This document shows positions 41,368 to 52,953 of a DNA stretch of 64,000 nucleotides, piece after piece; the stretch's first letter is position 1; the number at the start of each line of letters is the position of its first letter. Below the pieces are notes generated by a model. That model was not told the origin of the DNA, ran no database searches, and was given only the letters and a program-made list of their open reading frames with translations. The stretch spans positions 9,036,469 through 9,100,468 of the forward strand of contig NC_049994.1 of NCBI RefSeq assembly GCF_000003815.2, in the 5' to 3' direction. Position numbers and translations under genes: made by a program. Source of the stretch: Branchiostoma floridae. Taxonomy: Eukaryota > Chordata > Leptocardii > Amphioxiformes > Branchiostomatidae.

Positions 41368-42900
41368 GTGAAAAACACGTTATGTAACCAGGCTGATCAT
41401 TGCTTCAGGGAGCTTCTTAGGTGCGTGTGGGAGCATTGCAGCCGCTTGGACAATTATCCTGCCTCGGTGATTTTGTCTGCATGGGAACCTGTAGAAATAG
41501 TCATCCCCACGGTTAAAACTAATTTCAGGGCAGATGATTGGGCCAATTTCTGCGTTTCTATCTACCGATTTTTAAACTGTTGCTCGCTTTCTTGAAGGTA
41601 CCATCATAAAAAAACAACAATGGAAACAATGAAAAGTCAATCGACAAAGATCACTATGATAGCCCCACCGATTCACTTGCTTTAGAGTCAGACTGTTACC
41701 CATGCATGCAAAGTGTTGGACGATGCACATGGTTGTTGTTGCTGAGACTGAATATGAATTCGTCCACAACCTGTGCGTTCAAACAAATGTGAGTTCAACT
41801 CATCAAAGAACATTTTGGAACTTGGTATGATTTCATAGGTGCTTTGGGGGAAGCCTCCTGGATTCTTCCGCAAGAAATTGTAACAAATGCCTAAAAGAAG
41901 TACACCATAGACGATAATTGTGTATTTTCCCTTCCATTGTGAGCTATGGAAATTGACGTCCACTTGTGTAAAGCTTACGTCAGTATATCTGTTTCTGTAA
42001 ATAGTATAAGAGTTTATATCATATTATATGTACATTTAAAAGATTTTGCTTAGCATATGTATATAAAAAATGTATTTATGAATAAGCAGTATATGCGCCT
42101 CGAAGAGGACGTGCAATAAGTTTTCAAGAACAGCATCGTATTTTTTAAGTTGTAGATAGAGCATGCTAGCGCAAAACGCATACAGGAGACAATATAGACA
42201 CTAAAATTTATATTTATGAAAGTTTTAGCCCATCTTGTCGGCTATCTTTCACAAATAAAGAAGAGTACATTTTTGTATATCAAAGACACTTGGTTCTTCG
42301 GTGTTTTCCTTCGCCAAAACGTAAACAACCACGTAAAAAAACCCAGCTGTATATAGCTCTGGGCATTGTAGTATCTGTCAAAATGGTATGTTGTCGACCT
42401 TGCCTCTTCGAATCTTCACGTAACATGATACACGAGTCATACTAATAACATTATTGTGAACATAAAGATTGATTGTTCTTAAAAAAGGGACACGGCAATC
42501 TTACGGAAAACAAGTTACAACTGCGTAACGAAGATAAAGTGTTAAATTGTCCGTTAATTAACTATTGAAGTATTTCAAGGATAAGTGTGGCGTAAGCCGG
42601 TGGCGTAATGACCTTGGAAAAGGGTACAATGGATCTGGATTTGATCATGCCCTAAGCGCTTATTATCTTCATCTATCGAATTACATGTGGGATTAAGAGG
42701 TTGTAATACATAAATAATAGATATATATATATAGAAAATGTAACTTTGAAGTGTAGGATCATTGGGCGAAGTATAGACATATTGTGACTATCCACTTGGT
42801 TGCGTAATTGTGCGTGTAGCCATTTAACTAAAGAATAGAAACAAAAAAACTGAACAAAACGTTAAATTCAGATCTTGACTTCAAGCAAGGAAAAACATTC

Positions 42901-43052
42901 AAGTCATTCTGGAAAAGTTAAATTGTTATTTCCAACACGAAAATTGGACTTACACAAATTTTTGACTGAACAGCTCCGGTCTTTGTCAAGTCGAATTCGG
43001 GTAAGTCTAGTTTTCGTGTTGGAAAGTACAGTTTAACTTTTCCAGAATGACT
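42901..43052. mobile_element. Foldback element with AAGTCATTCTGGAAAAG ends
   Basis: Arms 42901-42956 and 43000-43052 are inverted with indels (AAGTCATTCTGGAAAAGTT, TTTCCAACACGAAAA). The loop contains CAGCTCCGGTCTTTGTC. Non-coding. The flanking intervals 41368-42900 and 43053-43429 show no gene. Confidence 0.6.
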
Positions 43053-43429
43053 TCTACCAACTAGATGAACTTTGAAGTTAACATTTAATTCAATTGGTTT
43101 GAGGAGTTAGAAACCCTACTCGAAAAAGGAGAAATCATATATCCAAAAATCAAACGTATACGTAAGAGCAAAAGTAAAAAAATCTGCCAAAGGGTACTGT
43201 GAATGAATTGAGTTGAGTTAATAGTTTATTACAACTTGAGAAATTTCCGCGACAGGTGTAGTTTTTGTTACAGGAAATGGTCTTAAGAACTTCCAATTAT
43301 ATCACCTAACATACGTCAGCACGGCTCACTCATGCCCGCCAGATTTAGAAGTTACCGTAAATACGCAGCCAACAGTGGAAACACCGGATAGGAGAAATCC
43401 CAAGGGAAACTAGAGTTCGGCGACCTCAT

Positions 43430-44484
43430 ACCTCCATGAAAATTTAGAGCTTTCGTAAATTTCATGCAATTGACTAGCACATTAACATAATTTATGCATG
43501 GTATTGTTCATCATTGACTAACGTACACATGTCACAATTATAAAATTCCCATTATTAATCATAAAGCGTTTTTGCAATTTTTACATAAATTATGCAAATA
43601 AGTTCCTCATTACCATATTTGGTATCTGCTTATATTCCACCTATCATAGTTAACATGTGTTACATTTATTGAAGTCCAGTTATTGAAAACAATGGAATTA
43701 TACAATTTCCTCATTAATCATGCAAGTCCTCATTTGCATAAAATGTATATCATTATGAACATATTTGCCTAAGGTACCCGCATGCCTAGTATGATGCCAA
43801 TCCATCAATCCTTTCTGCAGTTATCCTCTTTAGAATGTCTTGACAAAAACGCCCCTGCAGTTCCGCAATTAAATGTTAGGGGGCTGAAACCTGCCCCACT
43901 TTGTCATGACACTGCAAGCTATCTACCAGCCAAATGTCAAGACGATATCACATCCAGGACAAGAGATACATTGAAAAAACTGCCATGATATAATATCCTC
44001 ATTAATTATGCAAATGTACTCCTATTTTGCATAATTAGTATTTAATCTTGTACAAAATTGTTTAAGGTACCTACATACCAAAAATGATGAAAATCCGTTG
44101 TTCCCTTCTTGAGTTATCCTCGTCAGAAGTTTTTGACAAAAATGCCCCTGCTATTCCCAAACTAGACGCTAGGGGGCCCAAACTTACGTAATTTTTTTCT
44201 GAGCACAAGAGCTATCTAATACTTAAAAATCTTGACCATAGCATGTTCAGAACACCGAGATAGCAAAACCGGAAGTTGCACTGCAGTACCAAGGCCACAC
44301 ACCAGGGGGCCCAAATTTGACCTTGACCTTCGTCTTCCCAACCTCTACCTACATACTAAATATCATTGTAGTCCATCAAGAGGTTCTCAAGTTATGATGA
44401 CCACAAATATGCGGACACACAGACACACACACAAACACACACACAGACACACTCAAAACTATACCTCCATTTTTTCATGGAGGT
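43430..44484. mobile_element. TA-flanked inverted-repeat element, second family member
   Basis: It begins CCTCCATGAAAA and ends TTTTTTCATGGAGG, flanked by TA. The interior shares with 11971-12957 the TTAATTATGCAAAT motifs, the CATACCAAAAATGATGA phrase, CGCTAGGGGGCCC, and the CACACAGACACAC end. It has no transposase, so it would have moved in trans. Confidence 0.7.
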
Positions 44485-44801
44485 AACGAGAATCAAAACT
44501 GCGTCAGTGTAGAGACCGGAAGTGACGCAAATGCCAGGCCGGGCTGGCGCCAATTTTCTGTTACCTAGCACGCGCGCTAAATTCGTGGAATGGACATGAC
44601 GCGTTTCTACAGTGTATCATTTTCTCACACTAGGGTTGTTGAGGCTTCAGTTATATATATGCAAGGATAAACCAAAGCTCGGGCACATCCCACACGTACG
44701 CCATTTTAATACCGCTCGTACACCACTGGCTGCAATTCTGACGGGGTTGCTAGGGGTCTCTCCAATCACCACTATCAAGTACAGTCGAACTAAGGAAATC
44801 T

Positions 44802-44832
44802 AAGGAGCTTTTATCACTGATAAAAGCTCCTT
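44802..44832. repeat. Near-perfect 31-bp palindrome
   Basis: Two 15-base arms (AAGGAGCTTTTATCA and its inverse) separated by a single C. It may be the remnant or centre of a foldback element. Confidence 0.7.
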
Positions 44833-46340
44833 GGTCGAACACATCGAAAAGGTTCTGAAAGAACTTTTCAAGGCATTTACAAGCGGTTTATAGTCTGTGC
44901 TGTGCGACTAAAAATCAGTAAAAACAGACAGAAGCGGAGAATAATTTCAATGGAGCGAGAGAGATAGGAAAAGAACAGAAGGAAAGGAAGGGGACAAAAC
45001 AAGAGTGAAGGAGGCGTGAAATGAATAACAAAATCGTATAATGTAAGCTATATAGTTTACGTAACGAAACGTCTTAAAGCAACATACAGGACGAAATCAG
45101 TCATTCCATAAGTAATATCCCTCATATCTCTCTCTCCATATATATGTCTACTATCTACTGGTATACAGGTCGCAGATCGTAACTACATGTAGATTTGTTC
45201 TCTCATTCCCGTTTCTTATTCGATCTTTCAACGTGTAACCATCTTACTTTTCCTCTTTTCTTCTTTCTTTTCCCGTCTTTCTTCATCTTTCTTTCCTCTT
45301 TTTCTTTCTTTCTTTTGCTAGTACTAACGTATAGCTTGACATGGTCAATCAAGTCAACTAAACCTGTATCTTATTTTTTTCATGAACTTCTAGAAACACG
45401 CCATGTCTGTTATAGTAAGCAGAGTATCAAGGGCGGTCTCAGATGGCAACGACGTGAGGACGAAAATAGTCTTTGGCAAACCGGTACATCACAACTGTTA
45501 ACGCGCTCCAAAATTGCTAAAATGTTTCAAAAGATTAGTAAAGTCTGAAAGTTTTTTTTTTTTTTTCACATCAGAAAAGTAACATTTCCTGTTTCGGGTG
45601 CGCCTTATATGCAACCGCAATAGATATGTGATTTGAGAACTTGACAAGCACAATCTTTAATCGATAGTATCAAGGAGTTCTTTTTAACCTCCTTGATAAG
45701 GGATTTTATACAAATGTATAGGGTTTGACATTGGATATCGGGGTGGGGCGCGAAAAACTATTACCCACAATGCAGCGAAGCTGTCGGAGCCAGGAATTTA
45801 AATGGCAATGAGTCATATCTTCTACACTGATAGAAAATGGAGTTAGCTACAACCTAGGAGTGCAAGTTGGTAAATTTGGGAGAAAGATAGCAAGCTTTGT
45901 AGGTGCAGTGAATATTGTTGAGCCTGGAGCGATGGATTGCAATTCTGCACGAGCTGCTGTGCCTGGAAACCACTTGAGATCGGTTACCATCCTGGGAATC
46001 GATTGACCAATCAGAGCACAGGGCTAAATAAATTAATTGCACCTCTGACCAATCAGCATGGAGGAAACCGCCCCGCAATTATCACGTGAAGTTGGAGTCT
46101 GGCTAAAATGGCGAATGATTTTCTACCCTTGATGTTGTTGTTTTACCGACTTTTTCCTCAAAATCTCCACAAACGGAAGGAGAAAGAGCAAAGATTTTGC
46201 TCGAATGTTAAAGTATGGACTGATCTACAATAAACTTGTGATTTTCTCAGCGCTTCGCGGCCCCTGTAGCTAGCAAACTGCGCACACAAATGTGGTAGTG
46301 AGCCGAGGGCTGTTGTCTGGTGTGTCATTCAATCTGGCCA
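44833..46340. other. Spacer with polypyrimidine tract and CCAAT boxes
   Basis: No supported exon. A C/T-rich tract runs through about 45240-45330. Two CCAATCA boxes at 46007-46013 and 46049-46055 precede AAAATGGCGAAT at about 46105, a form like YY1 sites near transcription starts. Confidence 0.35.
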
Positions 46341-46960
46341 GGGTTGATTATGTAGGGGGCGACTCCCGGGCCTTTGATCGCTCAGCTCGGCGGCCATAGC
46401 TTCGTCCGTGGTTTTGCCAGTACCACAGGCCGCCAAACCGCCCGAATTCAGCACGATTTCCACATGACCGAGGCAACTCTAGTCCAACATGGCCCATGTA
46501 AGTGCTGAATATTACCTCCTCGGTGTAACATGGTGTCTGTGCCGTGCGCATTTCGGGGTGGATTTTATTTTCGGGGCGCCCCAAATTCCCCGCAATTTCC
46601 TGTTCCTTCTGCGCCCAGCCATCCGCCCGAGACGCAGCCAGTATTCTCCTACATATCCTCAACAAACGTAGGGAAATCTACCCAGGAAAGGTAGGCCAGA
46701 TATGTGGTCACAAGTGGGGCAAATCTGCCCGAGAAAATGGATCCTATCGGTCCGTAATTCCTCTCGGTGCGGGGCAGCAGATGGGGCCGTCGACAGATTG
46801 TGCTTTGTTCGGGGGGCCCCCGTCCCTCCCCACCGCAAATTGTATGCATAGTTGGGTGCACAAACATAGCCTGGGCTGGTCAGATCAGCCTGAAATTCTT
46901 CCTGGGTGTTTCTCGGGCAAAAATGAGGTATGATACCGTCCATTTTGTGGCTTTTCTTCG
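46000..46960 (+). promoter_or_regulatory. Possible CpG-rich promoter and minimal first exon
   Basis: CCAAT boxes are followed by a GC- and CpG-rich stretch unlike its AT-rich surroundings. ATGGCCCAT|GTAAGT at about 46489 could be a very short first coding exon ending in a consensus donor. I find no partner exon to the right, so this is tentative. Confidence 0.3.
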
Positions 46961-49318
46961 GTAGGTGTCGCTGATAAGGCGGGGGACGTCTCCAAGGGTG
47001 GGAGGGGGGCAGCTTCTGCGTTTGCTGGTTTCATTTCCTGTAAATTCCTCAATTTTGTGACTGTTTTCCCGCATGTTTATTAACGCTATCAGGTGGTATG
47101 ATGGAAAATATGACACTTAGACATCCTTAGAAAATATTGAATTCAAATATTGTGGGTTGTGTCACCGATTTGGGACACAAATAGGGCTATATTTGTCTGA
47201 ATTGGCCAGTCAAAATGACCTCTTCTGAAATGACATTGTCTAATAATATTCCAAAAATATGCCATAATTGTGCTCCAAAATGATCAAAAATCGCCACACA
47301 GATTCTTCAGCTTACGCCTTTATATGTTTTGATTCATAGATATGACTGTACCTCGGAATACAGGTCAAAAGTACCCCCATTTATCAGAAGTTTCAGCTAT
47401 TTTTGCCATCAAAACATTCTATATGAAACCAAAATAGTCTCCATGAACCTGTCTCTATGTCCCTGGAATTTATCATATCATATCACTGATTAATATGCCT
47501 CTCAATATACAAAATGATATGTTGGTTAGGGCTAATACAGAATGTTGATATTATAACACAGATGCATGATTATAGACGACACCATCGTAAAATGATGTCA
47601 GCAGTTTTCATTGTCATTGTTACATTTCGGGGTCATATTATGTGCAATATAAACATTGAAATTACATTACATTGGCATTAGAAAGGAATTTTGTACATTC
47701 ACAGGAAGAGTTTTTTTAGGTTGAAATAGGATACTTTGCTGTTATTTTCTTGCATATTAGTTATTACTTTTTTAAGGAAATTTGGGTTTCTAGGACAGCA
47801 TCGTTGACTTTTATTGGAGATGTTATCTAATTCTATAAATAGTGATGATATATGTTATCTTTGCTTCATATTAAGAGTTTATGTTTTGTTGCAGTATGGC
47901 TTCTATTTTATTGTCATACCCTAATTGGAGGACAATGCAGGTGTATAGCACAAAGGTTTAAAAAGTTAAACTTGTTGTTTCCGCAAATGTCAATTCTATC
48001 TGATGTGGATAACGTCAGTAGATATAAAAGAACGAAATCCATTTTGAAATGAATCAGTTGTTAATTTCAAATGATTACGATGGAACTATCACCCAAATCA
48101 ACTGTACCGTTGTTAGAAAGTTTATGTGTGTTGTTTACCAACTGAAACACAAACTGTGAATGGATTTTTTTATTGCATGTCGCCATCTATATTTTCAGAT
48201 GAAATAATCTCTCCCCAACTTGTACACCTTGACCAATTTATAATTCTATGTAGTCTAGAAATTCCAAGCAGGTGTTTTGACCCTAACGTAGGTAACATCA
48301 CTACAGATGTAAGCCCATACATATAACGTTAACTTTAAAGTGTAACATTACATTATAGAATTGAAAAGTTTAAACAATTTTTTTTTCAGAAAAAAAACAA
48401 CATTGCCATTTAACTTATGATACCTTTGCCAGTATGTAGTGAATGTATCAACACATTGACTTGTTGAGTAAAAATGAAATAGAACATTTGTTTAGTTTGA
48501 TTGCGGAGCCATTTCAAGTAATTCTATAAAGAAATACAGCTGCATGTCAGAACTGTCATAAAGAAAGACATGAAAAAGGACTGCTTTGGTACAGGTTTGG
48601 AGAGGATGAACAATCTCTGTTTCATTTAACAATTTCAAAGACACTGCAATGTTAGATGTTGCAGGAATGGGGGAGGGGGGCAATACTGTAGGGTATCTGT
48701 GTGCTATTTTGTTTTCTTAGTCTTGCAGTTGTAGCTGGTTAATTGTGGCCAATGTCAAGGTCAAAGAAGATTCCTTCTACATCATGTAACGTTACATGTT
48801 TTTAATGATTTTTCTAGATGCCATGCATTGTGTGTTTCTCGATGATTTTTGAGGGCCAATTTTGGGTTTTCCCCATGGCAATACAAAAGTATTCTGGTGT
48901 AAAAACACTGTTCTAGGAAAAAAAGTGAGAAGCATAAATACCTGTTCTAGATTCATGTATGCACAGTATTTGATGTCTTATAGTTATAACTTATATACCA
49001 TGCTTTCCCCCGTCTATTTGGTCTTTGCTATCTTGTAATTTTCTTAGGTTTTCTAAAGAAACAGCTGAATATCTAAGAATGGGATATTTGATGATTGTTT
49101 CTCAAGTGTTTGAATGTGACAGCTGTTAGCATGGTTGCTTGTTGCTAGTACCTAAGTATTACAGCTGGGATCTAAGTTATCTTAAAGTTTGTTGAAAAAC
49201 AAAGAGCTCTCTGTTAGGAGACTGCCTATGTTTTAGATTTAATTAAGGATAAGGCTCAAAAGTTCATGTTTATCCTTCAAGGTTAAGTGAACCCAATTTT
49301 CAACTATATTTTACTCAA
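46961..49318. other. No feature seen
   Basis: AT-rich sequence with stops in all frames; no exon, RNA gene or repeat that I can support. It could be intronic to a gene starting near 46.5 kb. Confidence 0.4.
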
Positions 49319-49455
49319 CTTCCAAGCAGATGTTAAAGGTACACTGACTGAATCATTGCATTTTCCTCGCTGCCCTTTTCTGTATGAAACTGCATCCTCT
49401 GAAAAAAGTGGCGGCAAAATATATCTATGGCCTACCCCAACATCTGCCTGGAGAT
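49319..49455. mobile_element. Degenerate foldback element (CCAAGCAGAT family)
   Basis: ACTTCCAAGCAGATGTT on the left is imperfectly inverted on the right as AACATCTGCCTGGAGAT. It is similar in end sequence to 27497-27643 and 52771-52946. Confidence 0.45.
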
Positions 49456-49496
49456 AAAGTTTTTTGTTCATGTGCTTGTAAGTAGCTTAAAATTGG

Positions 49497-49835
49497 CAGG
49501 GCTCGAAATTCATTTTTGGGATTAGGTGCACTGGTGCACCCAGCTTAAAAAATTGGGTGCACTAAAAAAAATTTGGGTGCACCACTTAAATTTAAGCAAT
49601 AACTTGAATAATAAAACTTAGTTACAAGCAATCAAATTTTTAAACAAGTACCATGACAGACATTCTAACTTACATGTCAAGAATATGTTATATACTGGTA
49701 TACTTTGATATCTTTACATACAAATACCTAAGAAAATATTTGGGTGCACCCTGTGCACCCACAGAAAATAATTGGGTGCACAGTTCCAATTTTGGGTGCA
49801 CCTGGGTGCACATGCACCCAGTATTTCGAGCCCTG
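49497..49835. mobile_element. hAT-like non-autonomous element with GGGTGCACC array
   Basis: It starts CAGGGCTCGAAAT and ends ATTTCGAGCCCTG, flanked by ATTGG on both sides (49492-49496 and 49836-49840). CAGGG ends are typical of hAT elements, though those usually make 8-bp duplications. About ten copies of GGGTGCAC in both orientations fill the two sides. Confidence 0.65.
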
Positions 49836-49840
49836 ATTGG

Positions 49841-52318
49841 TGATGACAGGATTTAGACAATCAAGATTCTGAGTAACAAATGCAGGCATACATGTACTTT
49901 TTTTTAACAACTTTAAAAAAAAAAGTTGTTAAACTGATAATACATGAGATGTTTTGGTCAGAAGGGCCGCTTATCTTTTGTTGATCATAACGTTTTAATA
50001 CCAGTAGGTCCCTACTTTGAACCCAGTCTGTATATAGTGTCATTAATAACCTAAACCTGGAGGGTTAGGGAGCCTCCTTTCCACTGGGTACTGATCCAAA
50101 ATTAAATTTGTGCCACATTGATGTCTTGAATATGATACAAAATGCAATTGTATGGTTTTAACATACACCCACCTCCAGCATTGTTCTTAATCTAGGAAAT
50201 CATGGAACAATACGTCAAATCTTTGCTTACTCAGCTGTTGCAGCCTCCAGTATTACAAGTTGATGAATGTAGTTACTTTCATTTGGAACTGGTTGTCAGG
50301 CAGAGATGGATTGCTAGTGGCTGCTTCTACCTTGACCTTAGAAGGTGTCGTTTTAGAAGTTATAGTCCGTGAGGACAGTAGGGAACACTATGAGAATGTA
50401 TCCTGTCATCTGTTATTGGGAAGAACATCAAACTTGTCTGTAGTGACTACTCAAGAGACGTGAATAGAATGGTCACAGCACGCCAGTAGTCACTAGGCAG
50501 TATTCTTAATGCTTGGGTCAGTGGGAAAGGTGATCTTACAGTCCATCAAAAAGTGGCCACGATATACATAACATAGTTAGGTGATGCTTATGCAAAGGTG
50601 GTCACTAAGGTTTTAGTACATACATATTCAATTTTATAGCACAAGTTGAACAAGTAGTTTTTCTGTGCTTGTGATCATAAATGTATCTTAAGGATCCTAA
50701 TACAAACATGATTCTGTCAAGCTTTCATTCAGATTGATAATTCAGATAGAAGCATATTAGCAAGCCTCATTGAGCCTACAAATTGTACTGTCATTTTTGT
50801 AGTTATAATACAGTGTTGTTTGAATAGTGTCAAAGAAGACATGCATGGAAAATTGGCCCGTACAAGAAATTGTAATGTACAGTGTATTCCAATTTCTTTT
50901 CACATTGTGATTATGATATTTTCTTTCCTATCTGTTTGTCCTAGTGACCCACAAATCGTTGATGATACCATGAGATGATATGTAATTATGTCACACACAG
51001 GTGATCAAGGTTTTTACTCTACAATATCAGATCATTTAGCAGGCCATTGACCAATGATAAACATGTATAGAGATGTGAATTTGGCTTGACACATTTAGCC
51101 TTGTAATACTTGTATGAATCGTAGATGCATGTTAATATTCTTAAGTGTTATAGCACTTAAAAGTAAATTTTTAGTAAACACACTAAAACAACACTGAAAT
51201 GTAACAGTTTCCTGACTACATACACGCTGATAAGTATTACCGGTAATCAATGGACATAGAGGAAATACAAACATCAACCTCACAAATCATTCCAGTTCTT
51301 GATTCCTGCTGCAAGTTAAACTTCTTCTATGACGTCACAGCGAACAAGGCAGCTGTTTTGGAACCTATTATTGCAGCTCACGTAAAACTTCCTTTTGAGA
51401 ACAAACAGTGCATAGATTATGTACCATCAAAATATTTGCTTCTGGAAAGAAATTTCAGTCCACAGTGTCATAGTCCATATTGTAGCCCACAATTTCTAAC
51501 TGCAGCGTGATTCATAACATTTCTTTCTTATTAGGTCACATTTCTGTATTCAAAGCTGAGCTTTCATTTCCTTTATATATACATGCATGACAGTGAAGCG
51601 GAGTTCAGAAGAGCTCAGGTGTCTGGCAATATTCCAAACTTCCAAACTATTATTATTATCTGAATGGCGATTCAAAAATTGTACAAGTCCTTTGCCTATA
51701 AAAATCTATCGCAAAAGTCTTTTCCATTCCAACAAGTAATTGTTCTTCCAGCTTAAATTGTGTATTGTGGCCAAAAGCTCCTAGTTTTTCCACCATACAT
51801 TTCAGTAAGCTGCTTTCTCTTCATGTTGCAGTTACAAAGAGAGTGATTACCTAGTGTATATGCAGTGCCCGGAGCTAGTCCAAGCCCAGGCACAAGTGCT
51901 CCATCCTCCTGCTATTTCCTTTGCACTTAATGATGTCAAGGTTGTTGAGTACATTTAAATCTTCAAGACCTTTGGATTTAACCAAAAGGTCGCAGGTGGG
52001 ATAAAGGTATGCACGTAGCTGGCATTCTTCCAGGACCCCTAGAACTAGAAGTGTGTGGATGTTTGTTGATAGTTAGAGTTGTTTTAACCTTACCCTGCTC
52101 AAGTTTAATCTTGGCAGAAAATGGAGTCTGAGGATCTAAATTTGTGGCTGATTACTCTTAAGCCCATACATGTATAACAGAAAGGTTTGGCTTATCTGCT
52201 TATATATCAGTATTCGAACTGGAATTTTCTTGTGAAAATTGTGCAGTTTAGCATTTGTCTATGGACTTAAGTTTCTTCCCTGCTAACCATGTAACTGACA
52301 TCACTGTTCAATCACATT
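49841..52318. other. No feature seen
   Basis: No supported gene. A short open stretch after a GCAG at about 51832 encodes some 40 residues but lacks other support. Possibly intronic. Confidence 0.4.
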
Positions 52319-52414
52319 CTCACTCACTCACTCACTCACTCACTCACTCACTCACTCACTCACTCACTCACTCACTCACTCACTCACTCACTCACTCACT
52401 CACTCACTCACTCA
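52319..52414 (+). repeat. CTCA tetranucleotide microsatellite, 24 units
   Basis: 96 bp of uninterrupted CTCA. Because it is pure and long, it is likely to vary in length between individuals. Confidence 0.95.
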
Positions 52415-52770
52415 TCCCCTTACAACATACATGTACTTGTACTTGTAAGCGTTATATACTATAGATTGCTTGCCAACATACATGAATGAAGCACATCTGT
52501 GGAATAAATCTAGTCACCAAAAACGAATGTTAGTGTGAGAAGTGCCAATATCTACTAAAAACAGCTGCAGTATGAATGTTTGCTTTCAACATTTCTGATG
52601 CTTTTCTTTGTGTTTGTATCATAGAGGCTGACATTTGATCTTGAGGGAGCAGGTGTAGCTGACAGCCTTTCATGGTACCCAACAGAGTCACTACAGTATA
52701 TTTGTACATGACCAGGTCTGGTTTAAGCTATGGTCTGTTTTGTGGTACATGTACTTATTGTGCTGTTTCT

Positions 52771-52946
52771 GTAATCTCCAAGCAGATCATACGGTAGCAT
52801 AAGATAGTATCAAAAGCTGGCAGAGGAGTGTAGCCTGCCTAGGAGTGTGTTTGGCTACCGGGCAAATGTACACCTTTTGGCTGACTACACTCCTTGGCCA
52901 GTTTGGTACTATTCTTATGCCATTGTAGGATCTGCTTGGAGATTAC
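52771..52946. mobile_element. Foldback element (CTCCAAGCAGAT family) with 7-bp target duplication
   Basis: GTAATCTCCAAGCAGATC (52771-52788) is perfectly inverted at 52929-52946. TGTTTCT flanks both ends (52764-52770 and 52947-52953). The interior is also partly self-complementary (GGAGTGTAG, CTACACTCC). Confidence 0.75.
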
Positions 52947-52953
52947 TGTTTCT

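Noticed and set aside
46544-46943. Overlapping long open frames on both strands
   Set aside because: They are in a GC-rich stretch with few stops, have no recognisable domain, and occur in several frames at once.
51832-51957. Possible exon after GTTGCAG, about 40 residues
   Set aside because: Single short open stretch, no donor that fits well, no known domain, no neighbouring exon.
52255-52464. Open frame with Ser-Leu-Thr-His repeats
   Set aside because: It is only the translation of the CTCA microsatellite.
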